A DNA stretch of 33,094 nt from positions 1 through 33,094 of the forward strand of contig JAISSN010000108.1 of assembly GCA_031273105.1 (NCBI GenBank), given 5' to 3'. This DNA is from Holophagales bacterium. GTDB lineage: Bacteria; Acidobacteriota; Holophagae; Holophagales; Holophagaceae. The notes below the pieces were generated by a model. It was not told the origin of the DNA. It did no database searches and saw only the letters and a list, made by a program, of their open reading frames with translations. The stretch's first letter is position 1; every line of letters starts with the position of its first letter. The translations under genes were made by a program, and so were the position numbers. Shown here piece after piece: positions 8,848 through 16,401 of this stretch.

Positions 8848-9590
8848 GGGTCAACAACCACGCGGTAGAGCGTCTGCCTTGCGTGACGAATTTCTGTGGG
8901 AAAGGCCCAGGCGGGGGATAGCGGGCTGGCAGCTTTTGACAGGGTTTCAACATGATCCATCATGGCTTGTTGATTTTCCGGTTTCATCTGAACATAGCCC
9001 CCAAGATAGTTGGGCAACATGGATAACAGGTATTCCAATCTCCTGGCCTGGGGACGATAAAGGGTCTTATTTAAGCCAATGTGAGAGGAAATCAGGCCGA
9101 CAATTGCAAAAAACGTCCAAACCATAACCTTTGCCGGCCTTGACAGGCCAGCGCAGACCCACCACGCAAGGAGCAGGCAAATCGCCATGATCACAAACGG
9201 CGTCAGTGGTAAGAGCCACAGGCCATTCCCCCAGAGGGTTTCGCTAAGGGCGCTGTCAATGGTATTGATGGATTTCGTCCTGTTGCCATCCAGCCTCGCC
9301 GCATGAAGCGTCCTGTCTATGTTGCGCCAATAGGCGATGGTTTCTTCCCCCATAGCGGATTCCATCTCCAGCCTCAGGTCTTCACGGGTCGGCGGGGCGG
9401 CAAGGGTTACAGGTCCCTCCTCCGCTGCGTCCCTGCGAAATATGGTCTCAAGGATAGTCGCGTTTGGGGGAGGCGTGGTCGTCGTCACACGCACCTGTCC
9501 GTTCTTGTCTTTCCAGCGGTACAGAGGCGGATGGGGAGGGCCGACAGGCTCTTGCGTTTGTAGCAGTAAAACTAATGCCAGAGATAACAT
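8844..9590 (-). CDS. DUF4124-like envelope protein with two membrane helices
   Basis: A 248-residue protein of unknown function. After a short hydrophobic start (LSLALVLLLQ) comes YRWKDKNGQVRVTTTTPPP, the pattern of the DUF4124 domain, an envelope-exposed module. A charged stretch follows (55-115), then two transmembrane helices at about 124-147 and 153-172, and a soluble C-terminus. ATG at 9590 has no clear ribosome site. Its TGA overlaps the hemW start, so the two are probably translated together. The role is unknown; neighbours (gmhA, hemW) do not define it. Confidence 0.72.
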   Translation of the reverse strand: MLSLALVLLLQTQEPVGPPHPPLYRWKDKNGQVRVTTTTPPPNATILETIFRRDAAEEGPVTLAAPPTREDLRLEMESAMGEETIAYWRNIDRTLHAARLDGNRTKSINTIDSALSETLWGNGLWLLPLTPFVIMAICLLLAWWVCAGLSRPAKVMVWTFFAIVGLISSHIGLNKTLYRPQARRLEYLLSMLPNYLGGYVQMKPENQQAMMDHVETLSKAASPLSPAWAFPTEIRHARQTLYRVVVDP

Positions 9591-9684
9591 TTGGATAGCT
9601 TTTAAAAAAGGTGTTCAGATGATTTTCGATGCGAGACTTTAAGCGGCTCTCTAACGGCAGATGGCTTCAAAGGAAAAATATTCG

Positions 9685-10251
9685 TCACTTGAAGCGTTCA
9701 TCCAGAATTTCACACCAGAAGTGAATAACCATGATATGAACCTCCTGGATTCTGGCAGTCACATCGTCAGGCACTATCAGACAGTCGTCCATCAGGGCGT
9801 TAAGGCGCCCGCCGTCCCTGCCAAGAAGCCCCAGTGTACGTATCTCCAATGCCTGCGCTGATTTGACGGCCTGAACGACGTTTTCGCTGTTGCCGGATGT
9901 GCTTATGCCAATGAGCAAATCTCCCGGCCGCCCCAGCGCCTCCACCTGCCGCGCAAAGACGCGGTCAAAGCCATAGTCGTTGCCAATCGCTGTCAAGGCG
10001 GATGTGTCTGTGGTCAAGGCAATGCCAGCCAGAGCGCGCCGTTCTGTTACAAACCTGCCGCACATCTCTGCTGCAAAGTGCTGGGCGTCAGCGGCGCTTC
10101 CGCCATTGCCGCAGATGAGAACCTTTGCCCCGCCCGCCAGTCGCCGGGCCATGTCGTCCCCCAGCGCAACGATATGGCTTACTTCCTTAGCAAAAAACGC
10201 TTGTTTTAGCTTAGTTGACTCTTGAACGCCCCTGAGTAGTATTTCCTGCAT
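9685..10251 (-). CDS. gmhA: Phosphoheptose isomerase GmhA
   Basis: A 188-residue SIS-domain enzyme that converts sedoheptulose 7-phosphate to glycero-manno-heptose 7-phosphate, the first step toward the LPS inner-core heptose. The phosphosugar-binding [13 protein letters not shown] and [11 protein letters not shown] loops are present. Zinc/active-site residues match E. coli GmhA with a fixed offset of three: H58, E62, Q169 and H177. ATG at 10251 is chosen over an adjacent GTG because GAGGG is better spaced. It probably heads the group running on to DUF4124, hemW and the YhaM-like gene. Other SIS proteins such as DiaA are close relatives, but conserved metal ligands favour GmhA. Confidence 0.9.
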   Translation of the reverse strand: MQEILLRGVQESTKLKQAFFAKEVSHIVALGDDMARRLAGGAKVLICGNGGSAADAQHFAAEMCGRFVTERRALAGIALTTDTSALTAIGNDYGFDRVFARQVEALGRPGDLLIGISTSGNSENVVQAVKSAQALEIRTLGLLGRDGGRLNALMDDCLIVPDDVTARIQEVHIMVIHFWCEILDERFK

Positions 10252-10415
10252 CACGCCCTCGTATTAACAACGAGAAAAAAATATTGTACGACATGGTTGT
10301 TTGTCTTGCGGACCATTTTTGCACCACAAAATGAATGCGCGGATGCGCCGGAGCGCGTCTCAGCGCAGAGAGCCGATATTTAGCCGGTGGGCAGGAGGTG
10401 AGCGCAGTCCTAACT

Positions 10416-10458
10416 TTACATTTTTGTAACACTTTTCCAGCGCGTTGACTATTATAAT
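10416..10458 (+). promoter_or_regulatory. Candidate activator dyad and -10 box for the P460-like gene
   Basis: A perfect inverted repeat TTACA-TTTT-TGTAA lies at 10416-10429, with the 5-4-5 geometry of CRP/FNR-family sites. A consensus TATAAT sits at 10453-10458 and no good -35 box is seen. With a start about seven bases after the -10, the dyad centre would fall near -42, the usual place of a class II activator. GGAG at about 10472 then serves the ATG at 10483. The regulator is not identified. Confidence 0.4.
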
Positions 10459-10482
10459 GATAGCGGTAATCGGAGAAATCTC

Positions 10483-11481
10483 ATGGATTGGGTTCAATGG
10501 ATGGCTGACCAGCACATAAAGGCGATGATATTCGCAATCGCTGCCGGCGCTCTCCTGCCATACCCTTTGATTGCGGCCCAGAGGCCCGGAAGGGGGATAA
10601 AGCCGTGGTGGACTACCACACGGTTTCTTACCTGGATAGGCCTGGTTGCGGCAATCATTGCTGTAGCCACCGGTCAATTCCTCGCTAAAAACCTGGGGCT
10701 TTTGAACAACGGATGGATAATCCGGGATGAATGGTCTGATTTGCGCATTCATCAATATCTCGGCGGGGCCGCTGTTTTTCTTGGCTACTTTTGCCTCCGC
10801 GCGGTTCACGCCCACAGAAAAGAGCATCAGGGCCTGGGAACTTATGCCCTTGTTACAGGGTTGCTTTGGGCAGTGGTGTCTATAAGCGCGGGGCATTATG
10901 GACTCAAGCTGGCCCGCCTCCGAAACGCGAAAGTGCCGATGGTAGCCCAAGCGCAGGCGCGGATACAGCCCGAGTCCGAGCCTGACGCAACCCTTGAGCA
11001 GGCAATCCGTAGCAGGCGGATCGTGAAGATGCTGGACTACGCCGCGCTTGTGCCGGTACACCCGGAGCCGTTCAGGAGTCCTGCCCACAAAAACAGGTGG
11101 GTCAGGGTCTGGGTGAGTCAACACGCGGTTGAGGCCTATAACAAGGGCGAATCGCTTCCCGCTGACGCGATGGTTGTCATGAACAGCGTTGAAGACCGCT
11201 GGGGACGCCCAGGCCATGAAATTGGCCCATTGTACTGTCTGGACACATTGCAGGGCGGTAAGCCCAGACTTGGCTTTTATTGGTCTAATGTGCCAGAATC
11301 CAAGCGAAACGAAGTCAGTGGCATGAAGAACGTCAACTGGTTAGAGCCAAATTCAAACCTGGCAAGCTGCGTCGAGTGCCACACGGCAGGTCTGTCCGCG
11401 CCCAATGCCAGATTCCGCCGTCCCCAGGCCCCAAGAAGGCCAAGCACTGAAGGCGAAGCGCCGGTGGGCAGCGGACAATAA
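10483..11481 (+). CDS. Membrane protein fused to a cytochrome P460-like c-type domain
   Basis: A 332-residue protein. The N-terminal half has about four helices (12-32, 46-66, 92-105, 118-138) with histidines near helix ends (H90 in RIHQYLGG, H138 in SAGHYG) that could hold heme b, resembling DUF2231-type membrane modules. After a linker (150-180), residues 185-305 resemble the cytochrome P460 family, ending in a c-type heme site CVECH (296-300). P460 proteins oxidise hydroxylamine or detoxify nitrogen oxides, but the function of this domain family varies widely. The topology should put the heme domain in the periplasm. It is a single gene with its own promoter and a downstream hairpin. The P460 cross-link residue was not assigned. 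Confidence 0.75.
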   Translation: MDWVQWMADQHIKAMIFAIAAGALLPYPLIAAQRPGRGIKPWWTTTRFLTWIGLVAAIIAVATGQFLAKNLGLLNNGWIIRDEWSDLRIHQYLGGAAVFLGYFCLRAVHAHRKEHQGLGTYALVTGLLWAVVSISAGHYGLKLARLRNAKVPMVAQAQARIQPESEPDATLEQAIRSRRIVKMLDYAALVPVHPEPFRSPAHKNRWVRVWVSQHAVEAYNKGESLPADAMVVMNSVEDRWGRPGHEIGPLYCLDTLQGGKPRLGFYWSNVPESKRNEVSGMKNVNWLEPNSNLASCVECHTAGLSAPNARFRRPQAPRRPSTEGEAPVGSGQ

Positions 11482-11505
11482 CAGTGAACTGAACGGTAGG
11501 ATGTC

Positions 11506-11538
11506 AATATTGTCGCATCACAGCGCAGCAATATTTTC
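11506..11538 (+). terminator. Hairpin after the P460-like gene
   Basis: AATATTG (11506-11512) pairs with CAATATT (11529-11535), with an inner CGC/GCG pair, followed by TTC. It is 25 bases past the stop at 11481, a plausible but imperfect intrinsic terminator. Confidence 0.45.
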
Positions 11539-11619
11539 AATCGTTGAACCGCTCTGAATTATTCCCAAACATCCTTTCCCCATTGATAATATTTTTTAAC
11601 AACGCCCATTGGAGCCGCC

Positions 11620-13653
11620 ATGTCACATTCCGCCCCGGACGAAATTAAAGGATTACCTGAAAACGCCAGACGTCCGCTGGAGCCGGGCGAAAATTACACG
11701 CCGCTGGTACCCCAGGACGGCGTGCTAGAAACTACCGGCAGGGCTATTGTCCTGGGGCTTGTATTTTGCGCTATTTTCTCAATGGCCGCCGCCTATCTGG
11801 CGCTGAAACTGGGCCAGGGCATTGAGGCAGCCATTCCTATAGCTATTTTGGCGGTTGGGTTAAGCAGATTTTTCTCCAGAAAAAACACCATCCTGGAAAA
11901 CGTGATCATACAAAGTATTGGCGCGAACAGCAGCCACGTAGTCTCAGGCGCCGTTTTCACCATTCCCGCCCTGTACATGCTGGCCGCCGTTTCGGGCAGC
12001 GGCGTATCCACGCCATCGCTTTTGCAGGTTGTATTGGTGAGCTTTCTTGGCGGCTCTATCGGCATCCTGTTCCTCATACCCCTGCGCCACAACTTCATGG
12101 TTGAAAATCACGGGGTTTTCCCCTGGCCCGAGGCCACGGCCACCACAGAAATAATCGTCACGGGCGAAAAGGCTGGCAACCAGGCCAAAACACTGGTTGC
12201 CGCTGCTTTAATTGGCGGTCTGTACGACGGCCTGACCAGTTTATTCAGGGTGATGGCTGAAAACATTCGACTTGTTTATATAGGCCCGTCTCAATGGCTG
12301 GGCAGGATGCAGGAAAAGGCATTCATGCGCTTTGATTTTCTTAACAGCGCTGCCACCCTCGGCATCGGTTACATAATCGGCCTGCGCTATACGGCCATCA
12401 TCGCCGCAGGCTCGTTTTTCGCTACTTTTGTCTTAGTGCCAATGGTTCACGGCGTCGCCGAGTATGTGCCCGGTATTGTCCCCCCGGGTACAGTCCCGAT
12501 GGCCGAGATGGGGCCGGGGGAAATTTTCCGAGATTACGTTCGCATAATAGGCGTTGGCTGTATCGCGGGTGCGGGCGTGATGGGCGTGTTGTCCAGCTTG
12601 CCAAGCATGATGCGCTCCATAGTCAGCAACATGAAGGCGCTCATGAATAAAGGCAGCGCAAAAGCAGCGGCGCCAGGCCGCACAGAGCGCAGCGTACCTG
12701 GCTCTTTTGTGGCCGTTGGCCTGGTTGTTTTCACAATCGCCACGGTATTTTTCTTCACATTCGGCATTGGCATAACAAACGCCATTGTCCCCGCCCTGCT
12801 CGGCACGGCGGTCGTCATGGTCATTTCTTTCTTCTTTGCCCCCGTGGCCGCCAGGGCCATAGCCACCATAGGCACAAACCCCATCAGCGGTATGACCATG
12901 CTGACGCTGCTCATCACGGGCCTGGTTATGTTAAAGCTGGGCTTCACAGGCGGGACGGGCATGTTTGTAACCATGATGGTTGGCGGCGTCGTTTGCACGG
13001 CCCTGGCTGCCAGCGGCGCTTTCAGCACAGACCTCAAGATAGGCCACTGGATAGGCTCAACCCCGGCCAGGCAGATTGGCTGGAAGTTTGTAGGCACGCT
13101 AGTGGCAGCGCTTTTTTGCGGCGTGGCCATGTTTGTCATGAGCAAGGGCGGCTTCGGCGCCGAAGGCCAATACGCCGCGCCCCAGGCCAGCGCCATGAGG
13201 GCCATTCTGGAAGGCATCTTTGGCGATACCGCCATGCCGCTGCGCTGGTATTTCTTTGCGCTGGGCATAGTTCTATCCCTCGTGCTGCGCCTCCTGAGCC
13301 TGCCCGCCCTGGGTTTTGCCCTTGGCATGTACTTACCCATCGAACTCAACACGCCATTATTCCTGGGCGGCATACTCAGCCACATAGTCAATAAGAAGAA
13401 GTCCGGCGACACGGACGAGAGCGCCAAAAACCGCGAAAATAAAGGCATCCTCATAGCTTCGGGCCTAATGGCAGGCGGCGCTATAATGGGCGTCATAGGC
13501 GCTATAGTCCGTATGAACCCAAGTTGGAAAGACGGCTTCTATTTACTGAACAGCCACATCATTGAGGGCGGCATAGGCGAGTGGCTTGCCATACTGGGCA
13601 TGGCGGCTTTATGCATTTATGTCGTGAGGTCGAGCAGGAGGGCTGACGCTTAG
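11620..13653 (+). CDS. OPT-family oligopeptide transporter
   Basis: A 677-residue inner-membrane protein with roughly 14-16 hydrophobic helices. The N-terminal ENYTPLVP, the helix TGRAIVLGLVFCAIFSMAAAYLALK and IQSIGANSSHVVSGAVFTIPALY are typical of bacterial OPT proteins, which take up small peptides or metal chelates. A hydrophilic loop near residues 340-365 separates the two halves. ATG at 11620 has GGAG five bases upstream. truA follows 25 bases after the stop with no terminator in between. Together with PepT further on, peptide use is plausible. The substrate cannot be read from the sequence. Confidence 0.9.
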   Translation: MSHSAPDEIKGLPENARRPLEPGENYTPLVPQDGVLETTGRAIVLGLVFCAIFSMAAAYLALKLGQGIEAAIPIAILAVGLSRFFSRKNTILENVIIQSIGANSSHVVSGAVFTIPALYMLAAVSGSGVSTPSLLQVVLVSFLGGSIGILFLIPLRHNFMVENHGVFPWPEATATTEIIVTGEKAGNQAKTLVAAALIGGLYDGLTSLFRVMAENIRLVYIGPSQWLGRMQEKAFMRFDFLNSAATLGIGYIIGLRYTAIIAAGSFFATFVLVPMVHGVAEYVPGIVPPGTVPMAEMGPGEIFRDYVRIIGVGCIAGAGVMGVLSSLPSMMRSIVSNMKALMNKGSAKAAAPGRTERSVPGSFVAVGLVVFTIATVFFFTFGIGITNAIVPALLGTAVVMVISFFFAPVAARAIATIGTNPISGMTMLTLLITGLVMLKLGFTGGTGMFVTMMVGGVVCTALAASGAFSTDLKIGHWIGSTPARQIGWKFVGTLVAALFCGVAMFVMSKGGFGAEGQYAAPQASAMRAILEGIFGDTAMPLRWYFFALGIVLSLVLRLLSLPALGFALGMYLPIELNTPLFLGGILSHIVNKKKSGDTDESAKNRENKGILIASGLMAGGAIMGVIGAIVRMNPSWKDGFYLLNSHIIEGGIGEWLAILGMAALCIYVVRSSRRADA

Positions 13654-13678
13654 TTTTTCATAAAATGACCAGCACAAA

Positions 13679-14557
13679 ATGACCAGCACCAAAAAACAGC
13701 CTTCAACCTCCTTTCGCCTGCTCATTGAATACGATGGCCGCCGCTATCATGGCTGGCAGAGGCAAGGAACCCTTGCGAAGCCGTATCCGCAGCATGGAAC
13801 GCTTGCGAAGCCGTATCCGCAACAGGGGGCCGCGCAAAGCGCCACTGGCGTTAAGACCATAGCTGGCGCCATTGACCGGGTTTTACACTTGGCCGGCGTA
13901 AAGATATTAAACCTGACGGGCGCGGGCAGGACAGATTCTGGCGTCCACGCCCTTGGGCAAGTGGCCCACATACATCTTGCCCACCCCATAAAATCATTTG
14001 AACTACACCAAATACTGGAACAAGGCCTGCCTTACGACATAGCGGTTCCACACATAGAGCCATGTCCGCCCGACTTCGACGCTAGACATGACGCTATTTC
14101 CAGAACGTACCTGTATCAGATAGCTCTGCGAAAGAGCGCTTTCACAAAAAACCACACCTGGTGGCCAAAGGCGCCCCTTGACCTGCCTCTTTTGAATGAA
14201 ACCTGGTCGCTCTTTGAGGGCAATCATTCCATGGCCGCCTTTGCCGACCTTGAAGCAGGCGAAAACCCCCGCTGTCAGATTTATGACTGCCATTCAAAGA
14301 CCAGCGGCCATATTCTGCTGTTGCGAGTGACGGCCAGGTTTTTTCTCAGAAGGCAGGTCAGAAGGATGGTCGGCGCGGTAGTCCAATGCGCTGCGGGCAA
14401 TGTGGAAATTGACCGGATAGCCGGAGACATCAAGGCGCCGTCAAAAAAATCCGCGCTGTACTGGGCGGAAAAAACAGCGCCCGCTTCCGGGCTTTTTCTG
14501 GAATCGGTCGGCTATGGCTCCGAACATGATTCCGTTTCCAGAGCGGTTCAATTTTGA
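13679..14557 (+). CDS. truA: tRNA pseudouridine synthase TruA with repeat-derived insert
   Basis: TruA makes pseudouridine at tRNA positions 38-40. The start LLIEYDGRRYHGWQRQ, the catalytic loop GAGRTDSGVHALGQ (Asp86) and FFLRRQVRRMVGAVV near the end are all typical. Between GWQRQ and KTIAGAIDRVL there are about 28 extra residues, including two copies of GTLAKPYPQ (residues 30-49), encoded by a 30-base tandem repeat at 13766-13825. A related sequence occurs outside genes at 32911-32950. The insert lies in a surface loop by comparison with E. coli TruA, so the enzyme may still work. No good ribosome site precedes the ATG, and a 14-base duplication (13662-13689) doubles the start region. The TGA overlaps the next gene's TTG. 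Confidence 0.9.
   Translation: MTSTKKQPSTSFRLLIEYDGRRYHGWQRQGTLAKPYPQHGTLAKPYPQQGAAQSATGVKTIAGAIDRVLHLAGVKILNLTGAGRTDSGVHALGQVAHIHLAHPIKSFELHQILEQGLPYDIAVPHIEPCPPDFDARHDAISRTYLYQIALRKSAFTKNHTWWPKAPLDLPLLNETWSLFEGNHSMAAFADLEAGENPRCQIYDCHSKTSGHILLLRVTARFFLRRQVRRMVGAVVQCAAGNVEIDRIAGDIKAPSKKSALYWAEKTAPASGLFLESVGYGSEHDSVSRAVQF
13766..13825 (+). repeat. 30-base tandem repeat inside truA, related to an intergenic copy
   Basis: Two adjacent 30-base copies (13766-13795 and 13796-13825) differ at only a few bases, and both contain CTTGCGAAGCCGTATCCGCA. The segment 13759-13798 matches 32911-32950 at about 34 of 40 positions. This suggests a dispersed element that landed in the gene and then duplicated. 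Confidence 0.75.
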
Positions 14558-15501
14558 GAAGCAATATGTTCACGCCTCAACACAAATTCTCTGCCCTGCT
14601 TTTGCGGCTGGCGCTGCTCTTTTGCGCTACGCTTACGGCGCAAGAGCAACGTCCGCTTCTTGTGGCTGTATTAGACCCCGTTAGCAATCAAAACGTAACC
14701 CAAATGATTAAAATGACGGTTACCGGAACCCTGGAGCAATACATAGTAAGCAGTAAAAAATACAGGGTTGTTGACAGGGTTCGCACGACTCAAGTTTTAG
14801 CAGAGCATGGTTTTGCAAGAAACGGCCTTGTTGACAACAGTGAAGTAAAAGAGATAGGCAAAATGCTTCAGGCAGACGTTGTATGTGTTTCAGAATTGCA
14901 ACAAGAGAAAGGTTATTTTATTGCCAAATGCTCGCTCATTGACGTATCCCAAGGCGAAGTGTTTGCGTCGGCCATGGAGTTAATAGCGTCTGATTCCCCA
15001 GTAGAAATTAAAAGCGGCGTTGAACGGGTAGCCATGACCCTACTAGGAATTGAAAACGCCAGAGAAGTCCAAGCCAGAGAAAAAGCCATCAAAGAATTAG
15101 CCGAAAGGGAGATGAGAGAACAGGAGGCCAGAGAGCAGGCGCTTAGAGAGCAAGCTGCCAGAAAAGCCGCTCAATTAGTGAAGGCGCAACCTAAGGTTAA
15201 GCCTCATCCCCCTGAGCTTACTAAAGTTAGCATTGGCACACGGCTTGGTATTTTAGTGCCAATGGATAAAGAAACAAAAAATATAACTAGTAATCCTTTG
15301 ATTAATTTAAATTTATTCGGAAATGCAATATGGAATAATGAATGGGGAATTCAATTAGGTATTGATTGGGCGAGTTCTACAGATTCTTCTACTGATACGC
15401 CTTATTATATTAATCGAGAAGAGAAAATCACAGAAATATCCCGAAAAGGAGCATGCCTTGATGCTCTTTATATGGTGAAATTTATTGGGGCAATCCTTTG
15501 A
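14554..15501 (+). CDS. Exported CsgG/LpoB-like protein with a shortened barrel-like end
   Basis: About 315 residues. A signal peptide (FSALLLRLALLFCATLTAQEQ) is followed by a domain at about 30-170 resembling the CsgG/LpoB curli-assembly fold (VAVLDPVSNQNVTQ, KYRVVDRVRTTQVLAEHGF, LQADVVCVSEL). A Glu/Arg/Ala-rich coiled coil follows (AREKAIKELAEREMREQEAREQ). The last 100 residues (VSIGTRLGILVPMDKE onward) look like the first strands of an outer-membrane barrel that stops early. That part is visibly AT-richer than its surroundings. The TTG start overlaps the truA stop; ATG at 14566 is the alternative. The stop in turn overlaps the HAD gene's TTG. The function is unknown; envelope assembly is a guess. 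Confidence 0.7.
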   Translation: MRSNMFTPQHKFSALLLRLALLFCATLTAQEQRPLLVAVLDPVSNQNVTQMIKMTVTGTLEQYIVSSKKYRVVDRVRTTQVLAEHGFARNGLVDNSEVKEIGKMLQADVVCVSELQQEKGYFIAKCSLIDVSQGEVFASAMELIASDSPVEIKSGVERVAMTLLGIENAREVQAREKAIKELAEREMREQEAREQALREQAARKAAQLVKAQPKVKPHPPELTKVSIGTRLGILVPMDKETKNITSNPLINLNLFGNAIWNNEWGIQLGIDWASSTDSSTDTPYYINREEKITEISRKGACLDALYMVKFIGAIL

Positions 15502-16358
15502 AACCAGAAACAGTTGAAAGCGCGAATGGCGGGAAATTATTAGTTTTAGACGTTGACGGCGTGTTGATTGACCCCTGCGGTAGCTTCGAGAAGTGCGCTG
15601 CCATGGCGCTTAATGAAATAGCCCCCGACCTTGCCTGGTCTGATGAGCTATATTGGCGATTCAAGCGTATTTCAGGCTTCAACAACGACTTCAGGCTGAC
15701 GGCGGCGGCTGTGGCGCTGTTTGAGGCGGGGGAAATAGACCATTTAAGCGAAGGGCGGATTGATTCCGCCCAAAGCGATCAGGGGTGTGGGGAAGCCGAA
15801 CCGCCTGTCCGCCGGAGGGCAGGCGGCGGGTCTCCCCACACAGCATTAAGCGAGATGCGCGATACCGGTTTCCCCCACTTGGAAAAGCGTATCGGGGAAT
15901 TAGAACCCCATTGTAAGGAGCGGGTTCAGTTTTACTACCAAAGCGTCAAGCATCTGGAGCGCCCATTGATAACGTACTCCGAACTGGAGGCCCTCAAGGG
16001 CTGGGACGTAGCTATATTGACAGGCAGGCCGCCGGAGGAGTTGACGCTGGCCTTTGAAGTGCTGGGTTTTGAACTACCTGCCGTTGGCGACACCTGCCCC
16101 GAATTCCGCAAGCCCGCTCCCGGCGGGTTGATACACCTGGCCGATACATTTAAGGCAAAGCGCGTCTATTTTGTCGGCGACACAACTGACGACGCAACGT
16201 GCCTGCGCCGGGCGCGGGAAGCCAGGCCGGACTTGGAACTGACCTTTGTAGCCGTGAACAAACTGCGGTTTGAAATAACCCAGCCGGAAGATTTAGCTTA
16301 CCCGGCGCTGAGGGACTTTGTTGCGTTTCTGCATCAAAATTGCGTTCAACAATCCTGA
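15498..16358 (+). CDS. HAD-superfamily phosphatase with palindrome-derived insert
   Basis: A 286-residue HAD hydrolase. Motif I is LDVDGVL (D18, D20), motif II LTGRPPEE (T175), motif III KPAPGG (K205) and motif IV FVGDTTDD (D231, D232), so the catalytic set is complete. The closest named group I can suggest is the TIGR01548-type HAD family; the substrate is unknown. Residues about 86-115 (Gly, Pro, Arg rich) come from two DNA hairpins at 15753-15841 and look like an in-frame insertion between cap-domain helices. The last residues (AFLHQNCVQQS) are encoded by a piece of the dispersed repeat also found at 24851. The TTG start overlaps the previous gene's TGA. Confidence 0.82.
   Translation: MKPETVESANGGKLLVLDVDGVLIDPCGSFEKCAAMALNEIAPDLAWSDELYWRFKRISGFNNDFRLTAAAVALFEAGEIDHLSEGRIDSAQSDQGCGEAEPPVRRRAGGGSPHTALSEMRDTGFPHLEKRIGELEPHCKERVQFYYQSVKHLERPLITYSELEALKGWDVAILTGRPPEELTLAFEVLGFELPAVGDTCPEFRKPAPGGLIHLADTFKAKRVYFVGDTTDDATCLRRAREARPDLELTFVAVNKLRFEITQPEDLAYPALRDFVAFLHQNCVQQS
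15753..15841. repeat. Two adjacent hairpins inside the HAD gene
   Basis: GGGCGGA (15753-15759) pairs with TCCGCCC (15765-15771). A larger structure follows: GTGTGGGGA (15785-15793) with TCCCCACAC (15833-15841), enclosing CCGCCTG (15801-15807) with CAGGCGG (15820-15826). The long palindrome lies in coding sequence and keeps the frame open, as expected for a small mobile palindromic element. Confidence 0.7.
16322..16352 (+). repeat. Half copy of a dispersed palindromic repeat
   Basis: The stretch GCGTTTCTGCATCAAAATTG and the bases after it closely match the left half of the palindrome at 24851-24895. Here the right arm is missing and the copy encodes the C-terminus of the HAD protein. Confidence 0.55.
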
Positions 16359-16401
16359 CGTGTTGCCGTTCTGTTGTATTGTTTCCGTTAAATTATCCGC
16401 T

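Noticed and set aside
10360-11217. Long minus-strand frame (285 codons) opposite the P460-like gene
   Set aside because: It has no recognisable domain and lies fully antisense to a gene with clear helices, CxxCH site and ribosome site.
12534-13496. Long minus-strand frame (320 codons) opposite the OPT transporter
   Set aside because: Met/Pro/Ala-rich nonsense-like composition; it mirrors the transporter's codon bias and has no domain.
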